Positions 32,001 to 43,500 of a DNA stretch of 64,000 nt are shown in pieces. The translations under genes were made by a program, and so were the position numbers. The stretch comes from Elmis aenea (lineage: Eukaryota > Arthropoda > Insecta > Coleoptera > Elmidae). Under the pieces are notes generated by a model. That model did no database searches. It was not told the DNA's origin and was given only the letters and a program-made list of their open reading frames with translations. The stretch lies in assembly GCA_947652605.1 (NCBI GenBank), contig OX393579.1, positions 53,326,970 to 53,390,969 of the forward strand. The letters run 5' to 3'. Position 1 is the stretch's first letter. Every line of letters starts with the position of its first letter.

Positions 32001-32730
32001 AGTTTATCCATCGCCTCTTTACATGAATACAATTGTTTTGCATATGTCTTTCAATGAGCTGGTTTTAATTTTTAATAATTTCCTAAAAATGCCGTGCTTT
32101 AGTTAATACATGTGTTCCTTGAGCGACTATTTCTAAACAATTTTAATTATTGATTTGTATATCACAGGAACAGTTTATCCATCGCTTTTTTACATGAATA
32201 CAATTGTTTTGCATATGTCTTTCAATGAGCTGGTTTTAATTTTTAATAATTTCCTAAATATACCGTGCTTTAGTTAATACATATGTTCCTTGAGCGACTA
32301 TTTCTAAACAATTTTAATTATTGATTTGTATATCACAGGAACAGTTTATCCATCGCCTCTTTACATGAATACAATTGTTTTGCATATGTCTTTCAAAGAG
32401 CTGGTTTTAATTTTTAATAGTTTCCTAAAAATACCGTGCTTTAGTTAATACATATGTTTCTTGAGCGACTATTTCGAAACAATTTCAATTATTGATTTGT
32501 ATATCACAGGAACAGTTTATCCATCGCCTCTTTACATGAATACAATTGTTTTGCATATGTCTTTCAATGAGCTGGTTTTAATTTTTAATAATTTCCTAAA
32601 AATACCGTGCTTTAGTTAATACATATGTTCCTTGAGCGACTATTTCGAAACAATTTTAATTATTGATTTGTATATCACAGAAACAGTTTATCCATCGCCT
32701 CTTTACATGAATACAATTGTTTTGCGTATG
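20066..32730 (+). repeat. Nested higher-order repeats marked by gcgtatg/gggctgg monomers
   Basis: A distinctive monomer (gcgtatgtctttcaatgggctgg in place of gcatatg...gagctgg) starts at 20066, 22289, 25025, 25880, 27934, 29131, 29986, 31869 and 32724. The spacings are 13, 16, 5, 12, 7, 5, 11 and 5 monomers. Pairs 855 bp apart (25025/25880, 29131/29986, 31869/32724) recur at offsets of 4106 and 2738 bp, so a 5-monomer block is itself part of 16- and 24-monomer duplications. The flanking tatatatg and tataccaca variants travel with these blocks. Confidence 0.85.
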
Positions 32731-33904
32731 TCTTTCAATGGGCTGGTTTTAATTTTTAATAATTTCCTAAAAATACCGTGCTTTAGTTAATACATATGTT
32801 CCTTGAGCGACTATTTCTAAACAATTTTAATTATTGATTTGTATATCACAGGAACAGTTTATCCATCGCCTCTTTACATGAATACAATTGTTTTGCATAT
32901 GTCTTTCAATGAGCTGGTTTTAATTTTTAATAATTTCCTAAAAATGCCGTGCTTTAGTTAATACATGTGTTCCTTGAGCGACTATTTCGAAACAATTTTA
33001 ATTATTGATTTATATATCACAGGAACAGTTTATCCATCGCCTCTTTACATGAATACAATTGTTTTGCATATGTCTTTCAATGAGCTGGTTTTAATTTTTA
33101 ATAATTTCCTAAAAATACCGTGCTTTAGTTAATACATATATGTTCCTTGAGCGACTATTTCGAAACAATTTCAATTATTGATTTGTATACCACAGGAACA
33201 GTTTATCCATCGCCTCTTTACATGAATACAATTGTTTTGCATATGTCTTTCAATGAGCTGGTTTTAATTTTTAAGAATTTCCTAAAAATGCCGTGCTTTA
33301 GTTAATACATGTGTTCCTTGAGCGACTATTTCGAAACAATTTTAATTATTGATTTGTATATCACAGGAACAGTTTATCCATCGCCTCTTTACATGAATAC
33401 AATTGTTTTGCATATGTCTTTTAATGAGCTGGTTTTAATTTTTAATATTTTCCTAAAAATACCGTGCTTTAGTTAATACATATGTTCCTTGAGCGACTAT
33501 TTCTAAACAATTTTAATTATTAATTTGTATATCACAGGAACAATTTATCCATCGCTTCTTTACATGAATACAATTGTTTTGCATATGTCTTTCAATGAGC
33601 TGGTTTTAATTTTTAGTAATTTCCTAAAAATACCGTGCTTTAGTTAATACATATGTTTCTTGAGCGACTATTTCGAAACAATTTTAATTATTGATTTGTA
33701 TATCACAGGAACAGTTTATCCATCGCCTCTTTACATGAATACAATTGTTTTGCATATGTCTTTCAATGAGCTGGTTTTAATTTTTAATAATTTCCTAAAA
33801 ATGCCGTGCTTTAGTTAATACATGTGTTCCTTGAGCGACTATTTCAAAACAATTTTAATTATTGATTTGTATATCACAGGAACAGTTTATCCATCGCCTC
33901 TTTA

Positions 33905-35357
33905 GATGAATACAATTGTTTTGCATATGTCTTTCAATGAGCTGGTTTTAATTTTTAATAATTTCCTAAAAATACCGTGCTTTAGTTAATACATATGTTC
34001 CTTGAGCGACTATTTCTAAACAATTTTAATTATTGATTTGTATATCACAGGAACAATTTATCCATCGCTTCTTTACATGAATACAATTGTTTTGCATATG
34101 TCTTTCAATGAGCTGGTTTTAATTTTTAATAATTTCCTAAAAATACCGTGCTTTAGTTAATACATATGTTCCTTGAGCGACTATTTCTAAACAATTTTAA
34201 TTATTGATTTGTATATCACAGGAACAGTTTATCCATCGCCTCTTTACATGAATACAATTGTTTTGCATATGTCTTTCAATGAGCTGGTTTTAAATTTTAA
34301 TAATTTCCTAAAAATACCGTGCTTTAGTTAATACATATGTTCCTTGAGCGACTATTTCGAAACAATTTCAATTATTGATTTGTATATCACAGAAACAGTT
34401 TATCCATCGCCTCTTTACATGAATACAATTGTTTTGCATATGTCTTTCAATGAGCTGGTTTTAATTTTTAATAATTTCCTAAAAATACCGTGCTTTAGTT
34501 AATACATATGTTCCTTGAGCGACTATTTCTAAACAATTTTAATTATTGATTTGTATATCACAGGAACAGTTTATCCATCGCCTCTTTACATGAATACAAT
34601 TGTTTTGCATATGTCTTTCAATGAGCTGGTTTTAATTTTTAATAATTTCCTAAAAATGCCGTGCTTTAGTTAATACATGTGTTCCTTGAGCGACTATTTC
34701 GAAACAATTTTAATTATTGATTTGTATATCACAGGAACAGTTTATCCATCGCCTCTTTACATGAATACAATTGTTTTGCATATGTCTTTCAATGAGCTGG
34801 TTTTAATTTTTAATAATTTCCTAAAAATACCGTGCTTTAGTTAATACATATGTTCCTTGAGCGACTATTTCGAAACAATTTTAATTATTGATTTGTATAT
34901 CACAGAAACAGTTTATCCATCGCCACTTTACATGAATACAATTGTTTTGCATATGTCTTTTAATGAGCTGGTTTAAATTTTTAATAATTTCCTAAAAATA
35001 CCGTGCTTTAGTTAATACATATGTTCCTTGAGCGACTATTTCGAAACAATTTTAATTATTGATTTGTATATCACAGAAACAGTTTATCCATCGCCTCTTT
35101 ACATGAATACAATTGTTTTGCATATGTCTTTCAATGAGTTGGTTTTAATTTTTAATAATTTCCTAAAAATACCGTGCTTTAGTTAATACATGTGTTCCTT
35201 GAGCGACTATTTCGAAACAATTTTAATTATTGATTTGTATATCACAGGAACAGTTTATCCATCGCCTCTTTACATGAATACAATTGTTTTGCATATGTCT
35301 TTCAATGAGCTGGTTTTAATTTTTAATAATTTCCTAAAAATACCGTGCTTTAGTTAA
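33905..35357 (+). repeat. Higher-order repeat segment carrying the piggyBac insertion, copied at 39028-40480
   Basis: The tttagatgaa variant at 33905 and the gagttgg variant at 35138 recur at 39028 and 40261. Both offsets are 5123 bp, which is 2911 bp (17 monomers) once the 2212-bp insertion plus duplicated TTAA is removed. The same 17-monomer period links 37566 with 40477, and a 16-monomer period links 40477 with 43217. The second copy therefore provides an uninterrupted allele-like reference for the insertion site. Confidence 0.85.
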
Positions 35358-35371
35358 CCCTAGGAGGTTCA
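35358..35371 (+). repeat. piggyBac left terminal inverted repeat
   Basis: CCCTAGGAGGTTCA, directly after TTAA. It is the perfect inverted match of the right end. Confidence 0.95.
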
Positions 35372-35396
35372 GGGATTTTTTGGTGCTAACTGGTAC

Positions 35397-35416
35397 AACC
35401 AGGTCTGCGCAGACCT
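35397..35416 (+). promoter_or_regulatory. Left subterminal inverted repeat with 16-bp palindrome
   Basis: AACCAGGTCTGCGCAGACCT, whose last 16 bases are a perfect palindrome. It matches the right-end copy with one mismatch. By analogy with the 19-bp internal repeats of piggyBac it is a likely transposase-binding site (inference). Confidence 0.75.
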
Positions 35417-35576
35417 ATATGGGATTTGTATGGGAATACATAGGCAAGTGCCCTAAAAGTGTGTGTAAATGTGTTTATTACTAGGAAAGAGACAAGGTAA
35501 ACAATAAAAACATATATTTACATCTTATAGGTAACAACTTATCCTATTTTATTTATTATATTTACGAAAACAAAGT

Positions 35577-37230
35577 TTATACACGGCATTCAATGCAAGC
35601 GTACATGGCATTTGAATGCTGTAGACATACTGGTAGTTTGCAATACATGCAATGGAATCGTGTTTTTCGTTGATGTTTTCCCAATTTATAGCATAGTGAG
35701 CACGATGATCGATTTGCAGAGGAAACGGCATGGGCTGGTTGATCATTTATCGGTGGGCCTTTAGCTACCTGCGAAAAAACGTTAAACAATTGATTTTAGA
35801 ATTTGAATTGAATGAACGAATAAATGAAATGCTTACCTCTACACCGAATAACGCCATTGCGTGTTTGACATATTGAAACCCTCGTACAATGGGATTCACT
35901 GCTCTCTGCTCCATGTGAGGGATCACCAGCTGTTCTGCCAATTCCATAAGGAAGACGCGTCTTCGGTCGGTCCTCTTCACATGCTCCAATTTGTCATGAA
36001 TAATAAATGCAGCTAATCCCGCCACGTCCAACATATTATAAAACACAGCTAACGGCCATCGGTTTGTGCCCCGTTTGCACGTGTAACCAGCAACCATCTG
36101 ATCCATAGTGTCCACTCCGGATTTATACTTATTGTAGTCCAGAATTTGAAATGGCTTCTGCGATGGCTTCGATGAGTCGACGGAGGAATTGTAATGTTCG
36201 GTCGAGATGAGAACCACAACTTTTTTTTTTTTGCCACGTATGAGCATAGCGCGATGTCATTATTATGGTAACCGAATACTGTGCTGAATACATCTCGTTT
36301 TGGATCCAACATCTCCTTCGGTATGCAGGCTTTATTTTTGCGCATGGTCCCTACATATGCCAACCGTTTTGTCATCAAAACCGTGGCCAAATCAAAAGAC
36401 GAGAAAAAATTATCGCCATATACTGTTCGTCCAGAACCGGTGTATTTTTCGACCAATTTCAGAACAACGTTCTGGCCTTGATTTACCGCACGCTCTTCAT
36501 TTGGCTGTTTCCCAACATATATTATTCCTTTCAGAGGGTAATTGGAATTAGCGTCACACATCCACCAGATTTTAATTCCGTATTTAGCGGGTTTGGACGG
36601 TATATACTGGGTGAAACGCGTGTGGCCTCGGTACGGGAACAATTGTTCATCAATAGTTATCTGGGCACCCGGAAGATATAGACGCTCCAAGTTCTTCATG
36701 AGCATGTTCCAAACATCGTCGATGGCGGCCGATTTGCTTTCTAATAATCGAGCGGGTCTCGTGTTGCCGTTATCAAATCGAATATATTGTAGAATAGCTT
36801 TATATCGGTGCGCAGACATCGTCGCCCTGTAGATAGGATTTCCGTTGTTGCCCCACAACTCAAGAGCAGGCTGAGTGTTTGACCCGAATATGCCGGCAAA
36901 CAAAGTTAGACCAATAAAGGCGTATATTTCATTTTCAGTTACAGGTTTCGTCCACGCTCGCGGTGTCTTGTCAGGATTCTTGGTACACCATAGACGGCAT
37001 AGCTCTTTGGCCTTCCGGTTCGTTTCACGCACAATTATACTCACGATCTCGGGTGTTATTAGCGATTTAAATATTGAAATGGGGTTTCGCATAATCCCTG
37101 GAGCTGGGCCTTCACGACCCATAGTGACGCAGTTATGCGCACGAGATCTACCTGTGGCCGGCGGAGCGCTTGACCAAAGCTTGCCATCCTTTGAACGGTA
37201 TTTTATAATAGAGTTTGCCGAACGTGGCTC
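35577..37230 (-). pseudogene. piggyBac-type transposase, one frameshift, one intron, start missing
   Basis: DDD transposase that would cut and paste at TTAA. The first ATG is at 37122, but clear family sequence (YRSKDGKLW, then HNC) extends 36 codons further upstream to a TAG at 37231-37233 without an ATG. The true start is therefore in an unseen upstream exon or has been lost. Counting from the 37122 Met, catalytic Asp158 (TIDEQLFPYRGH) and Asp237 (VYGDNFF) are present. The third aspartate lies in GVDTMDQM in the next segment. A run of 12 A on the coding strand (36221-36232) shifts the frame at YVAKKKK; downstream, VVVLIS continues in a second frame. A 68-bp intron (35836-35769) then leads to the final exon, which encodes a cysteine-rich domain (CxxC, CxxC, CxxH, CxxC), the usual piggyBac C-terminal zinc fold. 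The total is about 528 residues against roughly 590 for the type member, the deficit being N-terminal. The plus-strand frames opposite it are shadows. Confidence 0.93.
35769..35836 (-). other. Predicted 68-bp intron in the transposase gene
   Basis: The donor is GAG/GTAAGC and the acceptor TTTTTTCGCAG/GTAGC on the minus strand, phase 0. Splicing joins LFGVE to VAKGPP and brings the cysteine-rich exon in frame. Without splicing the protein ends 23 residues later with no cysteine domain. Confidence 0.8.
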
Positions 37231-37233
37231 CTA

Positions 37234-37551
37234 TTCTCTATACACTTTTTATATACACGTTCTACGTTCTAGATACACGTGCTACGTTCAACATACAAGT
37301 CAAAACTGATTTCAATCGCCTGGCGCATCATTAATACCATACATAGGTCTGCACAGACCTGGTTGTGCCGTTTGCACCATTTCGTTTGTAAACACGAATA
37401 AAACCTAACACAAACACATAAGCGGTCTGATTTTGTGCTCATTGTGTTCGCTGTAGCCGCTACTAGGAAGTCATGGACGGATTCGTCTCTAACACGCAAA
37501 ATAAAAAAATTATGCACACGTTTATATGCAAAAGGTCTGCACAGACCTGGT
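37234..37551 (-). promoter_or_regulatory. piggyBac upstream region, no assignable start codon
   Basis: About 320 bp between the transposase frame and the right end. It should contain the promoter and any first exon. A minus-strand open frame of 82 codons (37517-37269) lies here, but its product shows no piggyBac-like motif, so I do not call it coding. It includes the internal palindrome copy at 37345-37365. Confidence 0.4.
37345..37365 (-). repeat. Third, internal copy of the subterminal palindrome
   Basis: Twenty bases (AGGTCTGCACAGACCTGGTT) plus the following G match the right-end repeat but no terminal repeat follows. It lies about 200 bp inside the right end, upstream of the transposase frame. 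It could be an extra binding site or a relic of an end duplication. Confidence 0.7.
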
Positions 37552-37552
37552 T
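37533..37552 (-). promoter_or_regulatory. Right subterminal inverted repeat
   Basis: The plus strand reads AGGTCTGCACAGACCTGGTT, overlapping the inner base of the right terminal repeat. It is a near-perfect palindrome with a two-base centre. Likely transposase-binding site by family analogy. Confidence 0.75.
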
Positions 37553-37565
37553 GAACCTCCTAGGG
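37552..37565 (-). repeat. piggyBac right terminal inverted repeat
   Basis: TGAACCTCCTAGGG followed by TTAA. It is the exact reverse complement of the left end. Confidence 0.95.
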
Positions 37566-40500
37566 TTAATACATACATATGTTCCTTGAGCGACTATTTC
37601 GAAACAATTTTAATTATTGATTTGTATATCACAGGAACAGTTTATCCATCGCCTCTTTACATGAATACAATTGTTTTGCATATGTCTTTCAATGAGCGGG
37701 TTTTAATTTTTAATAATTTCCTAAAAATACCGTGCTTTAGTTAATACATATGTTCCTTGAGCGACTATTTCTAAACAATTTTAATTATTGATTTGTATAT
37801 CACAGGAACAATTTATCCATCGCTTCTTTACATGAATACAATTGTTTTGCATATGTCTTTCAATGAGCTGGTTTTAATTTTTAATGATTTCCTAAAAATA
37901 CCGTGCTTTAGTTAATACATATGTTCCTTGAGCGACTATTTCTAAACAATTTTAATTATTGATTTGTATATCACAGGAACAGTTTATCCATCGCCTCTTT
38001 ACATGAATACAATTGTTTTGCATATGTCTTTCAATGAGCTGGTTTTAATTTTTAATAATTTCCTAAAAATACCGTGCTTTAGTTAATACATATGTTCCTT
38101 GAGCGACTATTTCTAAACAATTTTAATTACTGATTTGTATATCACAGGAACAGTTTATCCATCGCCTCTTTACATGAATACAATTGTTTTGCATATGTCT
38201 TTCAATGAGCTGGTTTTAATTTTTAATAATTTCCTAAAAATGCCGTGCTTAAGTTAATACATGTGTTCCTTGAGCGACTATTTCGAAACAATTTTAATTA
38301 TTGATTTGTATATCACAGGAACAGTTTATCCATCGCCTCTTTACATGAATACAATTGTTTTGAATATGTCTTTCAATGAGCTGGTTTTAATTTTTAATAA
38401 TTTCCTAAAAATACCGTGCTTTAGTTAATACATATGTTCCTTGAGCGACTATTTCGAAACAATTTTAATTATTGATTTGTATATCACAGAAACAGTTTAT
38501 CCATCGCCACTTTACATGAATACAATTGTTTTGCATATGTCTTTTAATGAGCTGGTTTTAATTTTTAATATTTTCCTAAAAATACCGTGCTTTAGTTAAT
38601 ACATATGTTCCTTGAGCGACTATTTCTAAACAATTTTAATTATTAATTTGTATATCACAGGAACAATTTATCCATCGCTTCTTTACATGAATACAATTGT
38701 TTTGCATATGTCTTTCAATGAGCTGGTTTTAATTTTTAGTAATTTCCTAAAAATACCGTGCTTTAGTTAATACATATGTTTCTTGAGCGACTATTTCGAA
38801 ACAATTTTAATTATTGATTTGTATATCACAGGAACAGTTTATCCATCGCCTCTTTACATGAATACAATTGTTTTGCATATGTCTTTCAATGAGCTGGTTT
38901 TAATTTTTAATAATTTCCTAAAAATGCCGTGCTTTAGTTAATACATGTGTTCCTTGAGCGACTATTTCAAAACAATTTTAATTATTGATTTGTATATCAC
39001 AGGAACAGTTTATCCATCGCCTCTTTAGATGAATACAATTGTTTTGCATATGTCTTTCAATGAGCTGGTTTTAATTTTTAATAATTTCCTAAAAATACCG
39101 TGCTTTAGTTAATACATATGTTCCTTGAGCGACTATTTCTAAACAATTTTAATTATTGATTTGTATATCACAGGAACAATTTATCCATCGCTTCTTTACA
39201 TGAATACAATTGTTTTGCATATGTCTTTCAATGAGCTGGTTTTAATTTTTAATAATTTCCTAAAAATACCGTGCTTTAGTTAATACATATGTTCCTTGAG
39301 CGACTATTTCTAAACAATTTTAATTATTGATTTGTATATCACAGGAACAGTTTATCCATCGCCTCTTTACATGAATACAATTGTTTTGCATATGTCTTTC
39401 AATGAGCTGGTTTTAAATTTTAATAATTTCCTAAAAATACCGTGCTTTAGTTAATACATATGTTCCTTGAGCGACTATTTCGAAACAATTTCAATTATTG
39501 ATTTGTATATCACAGAAACAGTTTATCCATCGCCTCTTTACATGAATACAATTGTTTTGCATATGTCTTTCAATGAGCTGGTTTTAATTTTTAATAATTT
39601 CCTAAAAATACCGTGCTTTAGTTAATACATATGTTCCTTGAGCGACTATTTCTAAACAATTTTAATTATTGATTTGTATATCACAGGAACAGTTTATCCA
39701 TCGCCTCTTTACATGAATACAATTGTTTTGCATATGTCTTTCAATGAGCTGGTTTTAATTTTTAATAATTTCCTAAAAATGCCGTGCTTTAGTTAATACA
39801 TGTGTTCCTTGAGCGACTATTTCGAAACAATTTTAATTATTGATTTGTATATCACAGGAACAGTTTATCCATCGCCTCTTTACATGAATACAATTGTTTT
39901 GCATATGTCTTTCAATGAGCTGGTTTTAATTTTTAATAATTTCCTAAAAATACCGTGCTTTAGTTAATACATATGTTCCTTGAGCGACTATTTCGAAACA
40001 ATTTTAATTATTGATTTGTATATCACAGAAACAGTTTATCCATCGCCTCTTTACATGAATACAATTGTTTTGCATATGTCTTTTAATGAGCTGGTTTAAA
40101 TTTTTAATAATTTCCTAAAAATACCGTGCTTTAGTTAATACATATGTTCCTTGAGCGACTATTTCGAAACAATTTTAATTATTGATTTGTATATCACAGA
40201 AACAGTTTATCCATCGCCTCTTTACATGAATACAATTGTTTTGCATATGTCTTTCAATGAGTTGGTTTTAATTTTTAATAATTTCCTAAAAATACCGTGC
40301 TTTAGTTAATACATGTGTTCCTTGAGCGACTATTTCGAAACAATTTTAATTATTGATTTGTATATCACAGGAACAGTTTATCCATCGCCTCTTTACATGA
40401 ATACAATTGTTTTGCATATGTCTTTCAATGAGCTGGTTTTAATTTTTAATAATTTCCTAAAAATACCGTGCTTTAGTTAATACATACATATGTTCCTTGA

Positions 40501-43500
40501 GCGACTATTTCGAAACAATTTTAATTATTGATTTGTATATCACAGGAACAGTTTATCCATCGCCTCTTTACATGAATACAATTGTTTTGCATATGTCTTT
40601 CAATGAGCGGGTTTTAATTTTTAATAATTTCCTAAAAATACCGTGCTTTAGTTAATACATATGTTCCTTGAGCGACTATTTCTAAACAATTTTAATTATT
40701 GATTTGTATATCACAGGAACAATTTATCCATCGCTTCTTTACATGAATACAATTGTTTTGCATATGTCTTTCAATAAGCTGGTTTTAATTTTTAATGATT
40801 TCCTAAAAATACCGTGCTTTAGTTAATACATATGTTCCTTGAGCGACTATTTCTAAACAATTTTAATTATTGATTTGTATATCACAGGAACAGTTTATCC
40901 ATCGCCTCTTTACATGAATACAATTGTTTTGCATATGTCTTTCAATGAGCTGGTTTTAATTTTTAATAATTTCCTAAAAATACCGTGCTTTAGTTAATAC
41001 ATATGTTCCTTGAGCGACTATTTCTAAACAATTTTAATTACTGATTTGTATATCACAGGAACAGTTTATCCATCGCCTCTTTACATGAATACAATTGTTT
41101 TGCATATGTCTTTCAATGAGCTGGTTTTAATTTTTAATAATTTCCTAAAAATGCCGTGCTTAAGTTAATACATGTGTTCCTTGAGCGACTATTTCGAAAC
41201 AATTTTAATTATTGATTTGTATATCACAGGAACAGTTTATCCATCGCCTCTTTACATGAATACAATTGTTTTGAATATGTCTTTCAATGAGCTGGTTTTA
41301 ATTTTTAATAATTTCCTAAAAATACCGTGCTTTAGTTAATACATATGTTCCTTGAGCGACTATTTCGAAACAATTTTAATTATTGATTTGTATATCACAG
41401 AAACAGTTTATCCATCGCCACTTTACATGAATACAATTGTTTTGCATATGTCTTTTAATGAGCTGGTTTAAATTTTTAATAATTTCCTAAAAATACCGTG
41501 CTTTAGTTAATACATATGTTCCTTGAGCGACTATTTCGAAACAATTTTAATTATTGATTTGTATATCACAGAAACAGTTTATCCATCGCCTCTTTACATG
41601 AATACAATTGTTTTGCATATGTCTTTCAATGAGTTGGTTTTAATTTTTAATAATTTCCTAAAAATACCGTGCTTTAGTTAATACATGTGTTCCTGGAGCG
41701 ACTATTTCGAAACAATTTTAATTATTGATTTGTATATCACAGGAACAGTTTATCCATCGCCTCTTTACATGAATACAATTGTTTTGCATATGTCTTTCAA
41801 TGAGCTGGTTTTAATTTTTAATAATTTCCTAAAAATGCCGTGCTTTAGTTAATACATGTGTTCCTTGAGCGACTATTTCGAAACAATTTTAATTATTGAT
41901 TTGTATATCACAGGAACAGTTTATCCATCGCCTCTTTACATGAATACAATTGTTTTGCATATGTCTTTCAATGAGCTGGTTTTAATTTTTAATAATTTCC
42001 TAAAAATACCGTGCTTTAGTTAATACATATGTTCCTTGAGCGACTATTTCTACACAATTTTAATTATTGATTTGTATATCACAGGAACAGTTTATCCATC
42101 GCCTCTTTACATGAATACAATTGTTTTGCATATGTCTTTCAATGAGCTGGTTTTAATTTTTAATAATTTCCTAAAAATACCGTGCTTTAGTTAATACATA
42201 TGTTCCTTGAGCGACTATTTCTAAACAATTTTAATTATTGATTTGTATATCACAGGAACAGTTTATCCATCGCCTCTTTACATGAATACAATTGTTTTGC
42301 ATATGTCTTTCAATGAGCTGGTTTTAATTTTTAATAATTTCCTAAAAATACCGTGCTTTAGTTAATACATGTGTTCCTTGAGCGACTATTTCGAAACAAT
42401 TTTAATTATTGATTTGTATATCACAGGAACAGTTTATCCATCGCCTCTTTACATGAATACAATTGTTTTGCATATGTCTTTCAATGAGCTGGTTTTAATT
42501 TTTAATAATTTCCTAAAAATACCGTGCTTTAGTTAATACATATGTTCCTTGAGCGACTATTTCGAAACAATTTTAATTATTGATTTGTATATCACAGAAA
42601 CAGTTTATCCATCGCCACTTTACATGAATACAATTGTTTTGCATATGTCTTTTAATGAGCTGGTTTAAATTTTTAATAATTTCCTAAAAATACCGTGCTT
42701 TAGTTAATACATATGTTCCTTGAGCGACTATTTCGAAACAATTTTAATTATTGATTTGTATATCACAGAAACAGTTTATCCATCGCCTCTTTACATGAAT
42801 ACAATTGTTTTGCATATGTCTTTCAATGAGCTGGTTTTAATTTTTAATAATTTCCTAAAAATACCGTGCTTTAGTTAATACATATGTTTCTTGAGCGACT
42901 ATTTCGAAACAATTTTAATTATTGATTTGTATATCACAGGAACAGTTTATCCATCGCCTCTTTACATGAATACAATTGTTTTGCATATGTCTTTCAATGA
43001 GCTGGTTTTAATTTTTAATAATTTCCTAAAAATGCCGTGCTTTAGTTAATACATGTGTTCCTTGAGCGACTATTTCAAAACAATTTTAATTATTGATTTG
43101 TATATCACAGGAACAGTTTATCCATCGCCTCTTTACATGAATACAATTGTTTTGCATATGTCTTTCAATGAGCTGGTTTTAATTTTTAATAATTTCCTAA
43201 AAATACCGTGCTTTAGTTAATACATACATATGTTCCTTGAGCGACTATTTCTAAACAATTTTAATTATTGATTTGTATATCACAGGAACAGTTTATCCAT
43301 CGCCTCTTTACATGAATACAATTGTTTTGCATATGTCTTTCAATGAGCGGGTTTTAATTTTTAATAATTTCCTAAAAATACCGTGCTTTAGTTAATACAT
43401 ATGTTCCTTGAGCGACTATTTCTAAACAATTTTAATTATTGATTTGTATATCACAGGAACAGTTTATCCATCGCTTCTTTACATGAATACAATTGTTTTG

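Larger units (their letters stand above)
1..35357 (+). repeat. 171-bp satellite array, left block (about 207 monomers)
   Basis: Head-to-tail tandem repeat. Starts of the motif AACAGTTTATCC fall at 171, 342, 514 and 685 and then every 171 bp, with only occasional 1-4 bp indels. The monomer is about 29% GC. Each consensus monomer contains three TTAA tetranucleotides (monomer positions about 68, 106 and 146, counting from AACAG). Common variants are cgaaac/ctaaac/ctgaac/ctacac near position 137, cgcctc/cgcttc/cgcttt near position 18, ggaacag/gaaacag/ggaacaa at the start, and A/G at positions 94 and 115. No reading frame over 60 codons exists in any frame, so it is non-coding. The array runs off the left edge. 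Such arrays in insects usually belong to centromeric or pericentromeric heterochromatin; that placement is inference. Confidence 0.98.
35358..37565 (-). mobile_element. piggyBac-family DNA transposon, 2208 bp, in a satellite monomer
   Basis: The element is bounded by TTAA on both sides (35354-35357 and 37566-37569), the signature target duplication of piggyBac. It has 14-bp terminal inverted repeats beginning CCCTAGGAGG. Inside these lies a 20-bp subterminal inverted repeat, separated from the TIR by 25 bp on the left and 0 bp on the right. This asymmetric arrangement is characteristic of the family. It encodes one transposase on the minus strand. Base composition is visibly richer in GC than the surrounding satellite. 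The site corresponds to monomer position 106-109, and the paralogous uninterrupted site is at 40477-40480. Both ends are intact, but the transposase is frameshifted, so it is probably recently dead. Confidence 0.96.

Noticed and set aside
36265..37309. Plus-strand open frames of 66-144 codons across the piggyBac element
   Set aside because: They are antisense shadows of the transposase, which has clear family motifs on the minus strand.
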